The notes under the pieces are model-generated. The model had not been told where the DNA came from and did no database searches. It was given only the letters and a program-made list of their open reading frames with translations. The position numbers were made by a program, and so were the translations under genes. Shown piece by piece: positions 7,764 through 16,425 of a stretch of 64,000 nucleotides of DNA; positions within the stretch are counted from its first letter, which is position 1, and each line of letters begins with the position of its first letter. The DNA is from Polyangia bacterium (GTDB taxonomy: Bacteria; Myxococcota_A; Polyangia; Nannocystales; Nannocystaceae). The stretch is from the NCBI GenBank assembly GCA_030424595.1, contig JAUHWG010000010.1, positions 1 through 64,000 of the forward strand. Reading direction: 5' to 3'.

Positions 7764-10355
7764 ATGAGCGCAGACAAGGCCCGGCCGGATCAGGGCATCC
7801 CACCGGTCATCGGGCTCGGCGCCTCTGCGGGCGGCCTAGAGGCCCTAACGAGCTTCTTCTCAGCCGTCTCGCCCGAGAGCGGTGCGGTCTACGTCGTCGT
7901 CCAACACCTCGACCCGACCCACGCGGCGATGCTCGCCGAGCTGCTCCAGCGGGTGACCGCGCTGCCGGTGGTCGAGGCCGCGGAGTCGATGACGATCGCG
8001 CCCGACCGGGTCTACGTGATCCCGCCGAACCGCGACCTCTCGATCCAGGGCGACCAGCTCCATATTGGCGAGCCGACCGTGGCCCGCGGCTTTCGCCTGC
8101 CGATCGACCTCTTCCTCCGCTCCCTCGCCGCCCGCGAGCAGCTCGCGGTCGCGGTGATCCTCTCGGGGATGGGCTCCGACGGGACCGCCGGCGCCCGTGA
8201 GGTCAAGACGGCGGGCGGCCTGGTTCTCGTCCAGGATCCGACCACCGCGGCCTATAGCAGCATGCCGCGGAGCGCTATCGACGCGGAGGTGGCCGACCTC
8301 GTCCTCCCGCCGGGGGCGATGCCGGCGAAGATCCTCGCCTGGCTGCAGCGGCCCCCGAGCTCGGCGCGGCTCCTGCAGCAGCCGCCCATCCGCAGCTCGA
8401 TCGACGACGTGGTCCAGCTCCTCCGGGCGCAGACCGGCCACGACTTCGCGCTCTACCGGGCGACGACGCTCTACCGCCGCATCGAGCGACGGATGCGTAT
8501 CCATCAGATGCCGACGAGCGAGGACTACGTCACCTTCCTCCGGGGCAACCGGGCGGAGGTCGAGCTCCTCTTCAAGGAGATGCTGATCGGCGTGACCAGC
8601 TTCTTCCGCGACCCCGAGGCGTGGGCGATGCTCGCGGGCGAGGCGTTGCCGACGCTCGTCGGCCGCCTGGCGACGGGAGGAACCCTGCGGGCCTGGGTCG
8701 CCGGCTGCTCGACCGGCGAGGAGGCCTACTCCCTCGCGATCGCCTTCGCCGAGGAGGTCGCCCAAAGCGGCCTCTCCTGCCGCCTCCAGCTCTTCGCCAC
8801 GGACCTCGACCCGGACGCGATCGACCGCGCTCGCCGGGGCGTCTTCCGGGCGAACATCGCGGCTGACGTCTCCGCCGAGCGTCTCGCCCGTTTCTTCATC
8901 GCCGAGGGCTCCTCCTTTCGGATCCGCAAGGAGATCCGCGACACGGTGATCTTCGCCCCCCAGAGCGTCACCAAGGACCCGCCCTTCACCCGGCTCGACC
9001 TGGTCTGCTGCCGCAACCTCCTGATCTACTTGGAGCCCCTGCTCCAGCGCCGGCTCATCCGCCTCTTCCACTACAGCCTGAACTCCGGCGGTCTCCTCTT
9101 CCTCGGCGGCGCCGAGGCTGTGGCTTCGGCCTCGGACCTCTTCTCCCCGCTCCGCGGCCCGGCCAAGATCTACCGACGGCGCGACGTGAGGACGCCGAAG
9201 GAGCCGATCTCCTTTACGGCCGCCGATGACACATCGCGGGACAGTCCGCGGGCGACGATCAACCTCGAGGGGGAGGTCGAGAAGCTCCTCGTCCGCCGCT
9301 ATGCGCCGACGGTGGTGCTGGTCTCGGAGGGCGGCGACATCCTCTACTGCAGCGGTCAGACCGGGCGCTACCTCGAGCCCGCGGCGGGCAAGGCCAATTG
9401 GAACGTCGTCGCGATGGCCCGCCCCGGCCTCGCCACCCCGCTCGCCCAGGCGCTCCACCAGGTCCGCAGTCGGCGCGACGCGGTCACCCTCCAGGCGGTC
9501 CGCATCGCCACCGAGGTCGGCGAGCGAGCCGTCGACATCGCCCTAGAGCCGCTCGATCGACCGGCCGCCCTGGAGGGCTCGGTCCTGATCGACTTCAGCG
9601 AGCCCGACAGCGCGCCGAACCCCCTCGCCGATGGCAGCCCACGGCCGCCCCCGAGCGAGAGCCTCCTCCTCGTCCGCGCCCACGAAGAGGCCGAATTCCT
9701 CCGTAATGAGCTCCAGACCATGCGCGAGGATCGACAGACGGCGCAGGAGGAGATGATGTCGTCGAACGAGGAGCTGCAGTCGATCAACGAGGAGCTGCAG
9801 TCGACCAACGAAGAGCTGACGACCTCGCGGGAGGAGATGCAGTCGATCAACGAGGAGCTGCAGCTGGTCAACGACGAGCTCGCCTCGAAGGTCGACGAGC
9901 TCTCGCGGGCGAGCGACGACATGCACAACCTGCTCGAGAGCACCGCCATCGCCACGGTCTTCCTCGACGAGGCGCTCAACGTCCGCAGCTTCACGGCCCA
10001 GGCGACCAAGCACGTCCGCCTGATCCCGAGCGACGTCGGCCGCCCCTTCAGCGACATCGCCTCGACGCTGGTCTACCCGGACCTTGTCGACGACGCGCGG
10101 GCCGTTCTCCGCACTCTGGTCGTGAGCGAGCGCGAGGTGAAGACTAGCGATGAGCGGTGGTTCGCGGTGAAGATCATCCCCTACAGAACGCTCGACAACC
10201 GGATCGCCGGCGTCGTCATCACCTTCGCGGAGATCACCGCGGACAAGCGTGTGCGCGCTGAGCTGGCGGCCGCCTACGCCGAGCTCGCCGCCCGGCCCTC
10301 GAGGTCGCCTGACAACCCCAACGGTGCTCCCGTCGACGATAAGGGATCAAGTTGA
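7764..10355 (+). CDS. CheB-CheR fusion protein with coiled coil and PAS domain
   Basis: 863 residues. CheB methylesterase (about 12-190): GASAGG with nucleophile Ser21, QHLDP with His48, and GMGSDGTAG with the Asp. CheR methyltransferase (about 205-475): N-terminal helical part, SAM site AGCSTGEEAYS, and CCRNLLIYL. A long coiled coil of NEELQS-type heptads (about 640-715) leads into a PAS-like domain (about 725-840). The receiver domain of ordinary CheB is absent, as is usual for this fusion class. It overlaps the next gene by 4 bp, so it probably works with that histidine kinase in a non-classical chemosensory or stress pathway. No chemoreceptor or CheA lies nearby. Confidence 0.93.
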   Translation: MSADKARPDQGIPPVIGLGASAGGLEALTSFFSAVSPESGAVYVVVQHLDPTHAAMLAELLQRVTALPVVEAAESMTIAPDRVYVIPPNRDLSIQGDQLHIGEPTVARGFRLPIDLFLRSLAAREQLAVAVILSGMGSDGTAGAREVKTAGGLVLVQDPTTAAYSSMPRSAIDAEVADLVLPPGAMPAKILAWLQRPPSSARLLQQPPIRSSIDDVVQLLRAQTGHDFALYRATTLYRRIERRMRIHQMPTSEDYVTFLRGNRAEVELLFKEMLIGVTSFFRDPEAWAMLAGEALPTLVGRLATGGTLRAWVAGCSTGEEAYSLAIAFAEEVAQSGLSCRLQLFATDLDPDAIDRARRGVFRANIAADVSAERLARFFIAEGSSFRIRKEIRDTVIFAPQSVTKDPPFTRLDLVCCRNLLIYLEPLLQRRLIRLFHYSLNSGGLLFLGGAEAVASASDLFSPLRGPAKIYRRRDVRTPKEPISFTAADDTSRDSPRATINLEGEVEKLLVRRYAPTVVLVSEGGDILYCSGQTGRYLEPAAGKANWNVVAMARPGLATPLAQALHQVRSRRDAVTLQAVRIATEVGERAVDIALEPLDRPAALEGSVLIDFSEPDSAPNPLADGSPRPPPSESLLLVRAHEEAEFLRNELQTMREDRQTAQEEMMSSNEELQSINEELQSTNEELTTSREEMQSINEELQLVNDELASKVDELSRASDDMHNLLESTAIATVFLDEALNVRSFTAQATKHVRLIPSDVGRPFSDIASTLVYPDLVDDARAVLRTLVVSEREVKTSDERWFAVKIIPYRTLDNRIAGVVITFAEITADKRVRAELAAAYAELAARPSRSPDNPNGAPVDDKGSS

Positions 10356-12139
10356 CCGGCTCGGGTGATCTGCCTGCGAAGGGGAAGACGCCCGACCCGC
10401 TCCGCGCCCGCGCGGAGGAGCAAGTCCTGACGACGCCGCCGGACCGGGGTGAGCTCGAGCGGGCGCTCCACGAGCTCCAGGTCCACCGGATCGAGCTCGA
10501 GATTCAAAACGAGGAGCTCCGCGCCGCCGAGGCGGCGCACGAGGCCACCGCGCGGCGCTACCGTGACCTCCACGATCTAGCGCCGAGCGCCTACCTCACC
10601 CTCGACCGCGGCGGTGTGATCATCGACGTCAACCGAGCCGCCTGCGCGCTCCTCGGGGCTGAGCGCCGCGACCTCCTCGGCCGACCGCTCGCCCGCTTCA
10701 CCGACGCCGCGTCGAGCCCGCTCCTGCGGCGCTGCCTCGCCGCGGTCCAGGCCCGCGACGGCCGTCAAAGCTGCCCCCTCGGCCTCCTCCCGGTCGTCGG
10801 GGCGCCGCTCGAGGCCCACCTCGAGGCCGTCGCATTAACGGGTGTAGACGGCGCCCGCGCCTCGCTGTGCGCCCTCAACGACCTCTCCGCCGAGCGCCGA
10901 GCCGAGCGGGCGAGCGCGGCCAAGCTCGCGGCAGAGCAGGCGAGCGCGGCCAAGAGCGACTTCCTCGCGCAGATGAGCCACGAGCTGCGGACCCCGCTGA
11001 GCGGCGTCTATTCGGCGATCGAACTCGCGCTGCTGGAGGAGCTCCCGGCGAAGGCGACGCGCTACCTCGAGGTCGCCCAGACGGCGGCCAGCGATCTCCT
11101 CGCGCTGGTCGGCGACGTCCTCGACTTCGCCGCGATCGAGGCCCGCCGGATCGAGCTCACCGACAGGCCCTTCGCCCTCGCGGAGGCGCTCGAGGGGAGC
11201 TTGGCGATGGTCCGCGAGGCGGCTCTTCGCAAGGGCCTGGGATTGACCCTGGAGCTCGACCCGCGAGCGCCTCAGCAGGTCCGCGGTGATCGTCGGCGCT
11301 TCAAGCAGATCATCATCAACCTCCTCAGCAACGCGATCAAGTTCACCGAGGAGGGGACGATCAACGTCGCCTTCGGGCCCGCTGACGAGGCCTCCTCGGA
11401 CCCCGGGCGGCTGTCGTTCGTCGCCGTGATCACAGACAGCGGCACCGGCTTCGACCCGGCCTTGGCTGAGGCGATCTTCGCCCCTTACACCCAGGGGAGC
11501 ACGGACCACTACATCCGCCACGGCGGCACCGGCCTCGGCCTGGCGATCGTCCGCCAGCTCGTCGAGCTGATGCACGGCCGGATCTGGGCCGAGAGCCAGG
11601 TCGGGATCGGCAGCGTCTTCCGCTTCATCATCGAACTCGGGCGCGTAGACGGGGTCTGCGCCGGCGAGCGGGTCGAGAGCGCGACCGAGGCGACCGTCGA
11701 GAGCGCGACCGTCGAGGGCGTGACAGGGCCGCTGCGGATCCTCCTCGTCGAGGACGATCCCGTGAGCCAGCTCGTCGCCGCCGAGCTCCTCCGCGACGAC
11801 GGTCACGAGGTCATCGTCGCCGACAACGGCGAGGTGGCCCTCCCCATCCTCGAGCGGAGCAGCGCGCAGGGGGGCTTCGACCTCGTGCTCGTCGACCATC
11901 AGATGCCGCGGCTCGACGGGCCCGGCCTCGCTCGGATCATCCGCGCGGGGACCCTGGCGCAGGTCCCCCCCGACCTGCCGATCATCGGCCTCTCGGCGCT
12001 CGCCCTCCGCGATGATCGCGACGAGCGCGACGTCTGCATCGACGCCGGGATGGACGAGTGCCTCGCCAAGCCGCTCGATCGCCAGCGCCTCTACCAGACG
12101 CTCGCCGCGCTCGCCAAGGCCCGCAGCGACAGGGCCTAG
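10352..12139 (+). CDS. Hybrid histidine kinase (PAS-HisKA-HATPase-REC)
   Basis: 595 residues. The TTG start at 10352 overlaps the upstream TGA (TTGA) with an AGGG upstream. An N-terminal coiled coil is followed by a PAS domain (about 70-170), HisKA with phospho-acceptor His210 (AQMSHELRTPLSG), HATPase_c with the N box (INLLSNAIKFTEEG) and G boxes (DSGTGFDP, GGTGLGLAI), then a receiver domain with acidic pair VEDD and phospho-acceptor Asp515 (VDHQMPRLDG). No transmembrane segments, so it is soluble. The translational overlap with the CheB-CheR-PAS protein implies one signalling module. No separate output regulator is adjacent. Confidence 0.95.
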   Translation: MTGSGDLPAKGKTPDPLRARAEEQVLTTPPDRGELERALHELQVHRIELEIQNEELRAAEAAHEATARRYRDLHDLAPSAYLTLDRGGVIIDVNRAACALLGAERRDLLGRPLARFTDAASSPLLRRCLAAVQARDGRQSCPLGLLPVVGAPLEAHLEAVALTGVDGARASLCALNDLSAERRAERASAAKLAAEQASAAKSDFLAQMSHELRTPLSGVYSAIELALLEELPAKATRYLEVAQTAASDLLALVGDVLDFAAIEARRIELTDRPFALAEALEGSLAMVREAALRKGLGLTLELDPRAPQQVRGDRRRFKQIIINLLSNAIKFTEEGTINVAFGPADEASSDPGRLSFVAVITDSGTGFDPALAEAIFAPYTQGSTDHYIRHGGTGLGLAIVRQLVELMHGRIWAESQVGIGSVFRFIIELGRVDGVCAGERVESATEATVESATVEGVTGPLRILLVEDDPVSQLVAAELLRDDGHEVIVADNGEVALPILERSSAQGGFDLVLVDHQMPRLDGPGLARIIRAGTLAQVPPDLPIIGLSALALRDDRDERDVCIDAGMDECLAKPLDRQRLYQTLAALAKARSDRA

Positions 12140-12298
12140 CAGCCCGACTTCGACGACCGCCCTTGAACTCGCGGGCGGCCACGCCCTGCGCCGCGTCGAG
12201 GTCGACCTTGTCTGGGCGCCGTATCACGCTCTACACGACGACCCCTCGCGGAGCAGATCCTGATGGAGGCGCGTCGCCCCCTCAATTAGGATGGCAGC

Positions 12299-13327
12299 AT
12301 GAGCTCCACCCCTCTCGGCGAACCTCTCCGTGCGCTGCATGAGTTTCTCCGCGCGAAGGCCCCCGACACCCAGACCCGCGCCGACCTCTACGCGCGCTTG
12401 GCCGACCTGCGCAGACAGGACCCCGAGGCGTACGACACGGTGTGCCTCCCGGCCATCGAGCCCTACGGGTCTTGGTGGTCCGAGCCGCTGGTGTGGAGCA
12501 CGCTGAGCTGCTGGACAGCCTACGGCCAGGGACTACGGTCATCGCGCGTGCCCGCCCTGGACACCTACCGTGGGGTCATGCCTTTCGGGCCCTATCAGCT
12601 GGAGATCGAGTCGCTCTCGTACTACGGCTTCAACCAGGGCAGGCTGCTCGAGGGTGACGACGTCCCCGAGTCCTTCGCGGGCTGCTGTGGGCTGAAGATC
12701 GACGGGACGACGGTCTACGACGGCTCCACCTCGCAGGAGTTCTTCGAGGCCACCGTCGACTCCAACGCCCTGGTCTCGCCCCTCCTCGCGCTCATCGAGC
12801 AGCTCCCGGACCTCCGTCGCTTCGAGTTCCAGATGCCCTCCTATGCCGAGCAGTACAGCTTCCAGGAGACGTACTTGCGGCCCCGCAAGGTCGAGCTGAC
12901 GAGGGCCAAGCGTCAGGCGCTCTTCAAGGCGCTGCGAGACCGCGACGCGCTGACATCCCTGACGTTCTCGCACAATCTCCAGGTGAAGGGATTCTACGGG
13001 TTTCGGCAAAAGCGCTGGTCTCGGCTCGAAGAGCTCGACTTGAACCGCAATGAGCTCGGGAGCGTCGATCCGCCGGACGCGTCGATCACGAAGCTCTTCC
13101 CGGAGACCATGCCTCACCTCCGACGACTCTCGCTCGACCGCTGTGCATACCTCACGGACGCGTCGGTAGCCGCGCTCGAGGCCGAGTCGAGCTTCCCCGC
13201 GCTGGAGGTCCTCGACGTCCGCGCTACGAAGATCACGGCCGCCAGCCGCAGGCTTCTCGAGTCCTCCCCGAGCTTTCCATCGCTGCGAGAGGTGCTCATC
13301 TCGGAAGAGCAGGACCCCAGGGCGTAG
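12299..13327 (+). CDS. Leucine-rich-repeat protein coupled to HD-Pnk
   Basis: 342 residues, no signal peptide, so cytoplasmic. The N-terminal third is not recognised. From about residue 155 the sequence has irregular LRR-like units (LRRFEFQMP, LEELDLNRNEL, LRRLSLDRCAYLTD, LEVLDVRATKIT, LREVLISEEQ). This arrangement is common in predatory bacteria with an unknown ligand. Its stop is only 2 bp before the HD-Pnk ATG, so the two are likely co-translated. A role as a sensor or adaptor for the kinase is inference only. Confidence 0.82.
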   Translation: MSSTPLGEPLRALHEFLRAKAPDTQTRADLYARLADLRRQDPEAYDTVCLPAIEPYGSWWSEPLVWSTLSCWTAYGQGLRSSRVPALDTYRGVMPFGPYQLEIESLSYYGFNQGRLLEGDDVPESFAGCCGLKIDGTTVYDGSTSQEFFEATVDSNALVSPLLALIEQLPDLRRFEFQMPSYAEQYSFQETYLRPRKVELTRAKRQALFKALRDRDALTSLTFSHNLQVKGFYGFRQKRWSRLEELDLNRNELGSVDPPDASITKLFPETMPHLRRLSLDRCAYLTDASVAALEAESSFPALEVLDVRATKITAASRRLLESSPSFPSLREVLISEEQDPRA

Positions 13328-13329
13328 GC

Positions 13330-14445
13330 ATGCCATACCCCTTCCCTACCCCGACGAGCGCCGATCCGAGCGACTTCGAGTGGCGGGCGATCGCCGACGC
13401 GCCGTGGGCCGTGGCGATGTCCGAGTGTCCGCAGGACCCGGAGCACCACGCAGAGGGAGACGTCTGGACCCACACCAAGATGGTCTGCGAGGAGCTCTTC
13501 AAGCTCCCGGAGTGGCGCGCCCTACCGCCCGCGGAGCGCGATCTAGTCTTCGCCGCCTGCCTCCTCCACGACATCGCCAAGCCCCCCTGCACGACGATCG
13601 TCGACGGTCGGATCCGGCAGCCGGGGCACTCGGTGAAGGGCGCCTTGATGGCCCGCAACCTGCTGTGGCGCGCGGGCCTCGACCCCGCGACCCGCGAGGC
13701 GATCGCCGGCCTCATCCGCTACCACCAGGTCCCCTTCTTCTGCATCGACGAGCCAGACCCCGTAAGGCGGATCGCTCAGGTCAGCCTCCGCGCCCGCTGT
13801 GATCACCTCGCCCTGGTCAACCGCGCGGACGGCCTCGGCCGGATCTGCGCGGACAAGGCGAGCCTGCTCGACAACGTCGACCTCTTCCTCGAGCTCGCCC
13901 GCGATCAGGGCTGCCTTCGCGCGCCCTTCGCCTTCCCCTCCGACTACACCCGCTACTCGTACTTCCACTCGCCGAGCCGGGATCCGCGGGCGCTCGCCTA
14001 TGATGATAGTCGCTGCGAGGTCGTCGTGATGTGCGCGCTCCCGGGAACCGGCAAGGACACCTGGATCGCCGAGAACCTCGACATGCCGGCGGTCTCGCTC
14101 GACGCCATCCGCCGCGAGCTCGGACAGGGGCCGACCGGCGATCAGGGGGCCGTTCTCCAGCTCGCCCGCGAGCGCGCCCGCGAACACCTCCGCGCAGGTC
14201 AGCCCTTCGTCTGGAACGCGACCAACCTGACCAAGCGGATCCGCGACCGGGTCGTCGACCTCATCGTCAACTACCGGGCGCGGGTGCGGATGGTCTACCT
14301 CGAGGTCCCCTATGAGCGGCTCCTCCGGCAAAACCGCGAGCGGGAGACGGCGGTCCCGGAGCCGGTGATCGAGCGGATGACGAGGCTATGGGAGCCGCCG
14401 GACGCGACCGAGGCCCACCGCGTCGACTGGATCTTCGACGCCTAA
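13330..14445 (+). CDS. HD domain-polynucleotide kinase fusion (HD-Pnk), RNA/DNA end healing
   Basis: 371 residues. N-terminal HD phosphohydrolase (about 35-200): His48 (WTHTK), His80-Asp81 (CLLHDIAK), and further His residues in RYHQVP and RCDHLAL. C-terminal P-loop kinase (about 228-371): ALPGTGKDTW with Lys242, a substrate-side SLDAIRRELG, and an Arg-rich lid (RLLRQNRERE). The same fusion is known in Runella HD-Pnk, where the HD part removes 2',3' phosphates and the kinase phosphorylates 5'-OH ends, making termini suited to an ATP-dependent ligase. The matching ligase is encoded at 6793-7596. Confidence 0.9.
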   Translation: MPYPFPTPTSADPSDFEWRAIADAPWAVAMSECPQDPEHHAEGDVWTHTKMVCEELFKLPEWRALPPAERDLVFAACLLHDIAKPPCTTIVDGRIRQPGHSVKGALMARNLLWRAGLDPATREAIAGLIRYHQVPFFCIDEPDPVRRIAQVSLRARCDHLALVNRADGLGRICADKASLLDNVDLFLELARDQGCLRAPFAFPSDYTRYSYFHSPSRDPRALAYDDSRCEVVVMCALPGTGKDTWIAENLDMPAVSLDAIRRELGQGPTGDQGAVLQLARERAREHLRAGQPFVWNATNLTKRIRDRVVDLIVNYRARVRMVYLEVPYERLLRQNRERETAVPEPVIERMTRLWEPPDATEAHRVDWIFDA

Positions 14446-14556
14446 CCGCCGCCGACCGCCAGCCCCCCGACCGCCAGCCCAATGATGGCAAGGGAGCCGC
14501 GTTCACCTCGCTCGGTCGGCGGGCAGACGATCTTCGCCCCGCCGCCCGCGCTCGGG

Positions 14557-15303
14557 TCAAGCCGCTCCTGGACGCCCCGCATCCCCGACCTGCGCGCGGT
14601 CGGTCGCCTCGGCGGCGTCGAAGGACCAGGAGCCCGAGCGCCAGGGCGTCGCGACGCCGCGACGGAGCTGCTCCAAGAACGTGTCGAGGTCGACGGTCGA
14701 GCCGCCAAAGCGCCGCATGTGCTCGGTCTCCTGCTGGCAGTCGATCATCGTGAAGCCCCAGCGCTGAAGCTGGCGGACGAGGGCGACAAAGGCGATCTTC
14801 GAGGCGTTGGGTCGGCGGGTGAACATGCTCTCGCCGCAGAAGACAGAGCCCAGGGCGAGGCCGTAGAGCCCCGCGACGAGCTCGCCCGCAGCCCACGCCT
14901 CGACGCTGTGGACGATCCCGCGGCGATGGAGCTCCGTCATCCCGGCGAGCAGCTCGGAGGTGATCCAGGTCCCGTCCTGGCCCGGTCGCGGGGTCTCGGC
15001 GCAGCCCCGCATCACCCCCGCGAAGTCCTGATCCATGGTCAGCTGGAGCTTCCCCTGCTCGCGGCGGATCGCCTTCGCCAGCGAGCGGCCGATGTGCAGC
15101 TCCTCTGGGAAGAGGACCATCCGCGGCGAGGGACACCACCACAGCACGGGCTCCCCCTCGCTCGACCAGGGGAAGATGCCCTGGGTGTAGGCGTCGAGGA
15201 GCCGCTGCGGCCCGACGTCCCCGCCGGCCGCGAGCAGACCGTCCTTCTCCGCGAGGTGCGGGTCAGGAAAGCCGATGCTCTCGTTGAGGAGGAAGACGGA
15301 CAT
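14557..15303 (-). CDS. aat: Leucyl/phenylalanyl-tRNA-protein transferase
   Basis: 248 residues from the ATG at 15303; a longer upstream reading is Arg/Pro-rich and unlikely. Aat adds Leu or Phe from aminoacyl-tRNA to N-terminal Lys/Arg, marking proteins for the ClpS-ClpAP N-degron route in the cytosol. Diagnostic segments: GIFPW, WWCPSPRMVLFPEELH, LYGLALGSVFCGESMF and MIDCQQETEHMRRFGG. Neither clpS nor clpA is in the window. About 110 bp of non-coding DNA separate it from the convergent HD-Pnk gene. Confidence 0.95.
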   Translation of the reverse strand: MSVFLLNESIGFPDPHLAEKDGLLAAGGDVGPQRLLDAYTQGIFPWSSEGEPVLWWCPSPRMVLFPEELHIGRSLAKAIRREQGKLQLTMDQDFAGVMRGCAETPRPGQDGTWITSELLAGMTELHRRGIVHSVEAWAAGELVAGLYGLALGSVFCGESMFTRRPNASKIAFVALVRQLQRWGFTMIDCQQETEHMRRFGGSTVDLDTFLEQLRRGVATPWRSGSWSFDAAEATDRAQVGDAGRPGAA

Positions 15304-15417
15304 CCCCGCAGCGGCGAGGGTAGCAGAGCGCCGCCGCGATCCGCACGCGTCATCCCCGGGAGGGGGGCGACGCGCGGCTGGATCGACGGCCGCAGACATC
15401 CCGCGCAGAGAGCACAG

Positions 15418-15447
15418 AGGCGAGCGCGAGCTACCCCACGCTCGCCT
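15418..15447 (-). terminator. Hairpin downstream of the RRM gene
   Basis: AGGCGAGCG and CGCTCGCCT form a perfect 9-bp stem around a 12-base loop, 20 bp past the RRM gene stop in its direction of transcription. Confidence 0.5.
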
Positions 15448-15466
15448 ACGATCTTCTCGGCCAGGA

Positions 15467-15955
15467 CTAGCGGCGCCGCTCGGTCGCCTGACGGACGACC
15501 AGCGCGCGACCCTCGAGCTCGCGCCCGTTGAGCTCCTCGATCGCCTTCGCAGCCTCGCGGTGGTTCGCCATCGTCACGAAGCCGAAGCCGCGGGAGTCAC
15601 CGGTGTCGCGGTCGAGGACGACGGCGGCGTCGATGACGTCGCCCATCGCCTCGAAGGCCTTGCGCAACATGTCGGTGTTGACGGCCCAGTCGAGGCTGCC
15701 GACGAAGAGGCGGGTCGGGACGCCGCCGCTCGAACGGCCGCCGACCGGGGCGACCGCAGCGGGCCCGGTGTGCACGTTGGCTACGACCTCTTCAATCGAG
15801 AGGAGACCGCCCTGGATCTCGTCGACTGTGGTGACCTGAATGGTGCCGCTTCCGCTCGCTCGATTCTGCGCCTGCCTGTCAGCCTTGCGTTTCTTCTTGC
15901 GTTGCTTCTCAAGCTCACGTTGCCGTTTACCGGCCGAGTAGCTGCTTCTTGCCAT
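15467..15955 (-). CDS. RNA-recognition-motif (RRM) protein
   Basis: 162 residues from the ATG at 15955, preceded by AAAGGA. The N-terminal 35 residues are very basic (KRQRELEKQRKKKRKADRQ), then a linker. The C-terminal RRM (about 80-158) has RNP2 (LFVGSL) and RNP1 (SRGFGFVTM). Bacterial single-RRM proteins of this type bind single-stranded RNA and are often cold-responsive. The basic tail adds non-specific nucleic-acid affinity. Monocistronic; no hint of a specific target. Confidence 0.9.
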   Translation of the reverse strand: MARSSYSAGKRQRELEKQRKKKRKADRQAQNRASGSGTIQVTTVDEIQGGLLSIEEVVANVHTGPAAVAPVGGRSSGGVPTRLFVGSLDWAVNTDMLRKAFEAMGDVIDAAVVLDRDTGDSRGFGFVTMANHREAAKAIEELNGRELEGRALVVRQATERRR

Positions 15956-16425
15956 GGATCCTTTGTGGTAGAGGGTTGTCGGTTCTCGGGCTTGCGGATG
16001 GGCCTCGTGGAGGTTCTCCGCCGCGGGGGCTGGAGGCCCAGCGGTCGCCTGAGGACGGCCGCGAGTCAACGGGAATTCGGACTCGGCTGAGGCCCTGTGA
16101 GTGCCGATGTCTCGTCCGTAGACGAATCCCGCGACGATGGGTTTGATACAGAACCACGCCGGACGGGCCCGAAGACGCGGCGATGTCATACCTCATGCTC
16201 CCCACCCGCCGCAAGCCGTCCCCCGGACATCGCGCACTCCCGGGCATCGCCGCTCATGACGGCCGGCCGGGGCGCCCTCCAACGGAGTAGAGAGCGCCCG
16301 CCGCGGGCCGACCCGTGAAGCGCGGCAGGCGCGACGCAGACCCAGCGGACCCAGGCTCGAGGCGCTGACCGCAGCCCGCGACCCGCCTGCGAGGGCGCCG
16401 CCTCGGCGCTGCTACCCTGGGGCCC
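15956..16425. other. Divergent intergenic region without a gene
   Basis: About 470 bp between the RRM gene and the App1-like gene. Open frames here have biased Arg/Pro/Gly composition and no start context. Nothing further is supported beyond the promoters both genes must have. Confidence 0.5.

Noticed and set aside
7860..9458. 532-codon antisense frame in the CheB-CheR gene
   Set aside because: Same cause; the sense frame has every CheB and CheR motif.
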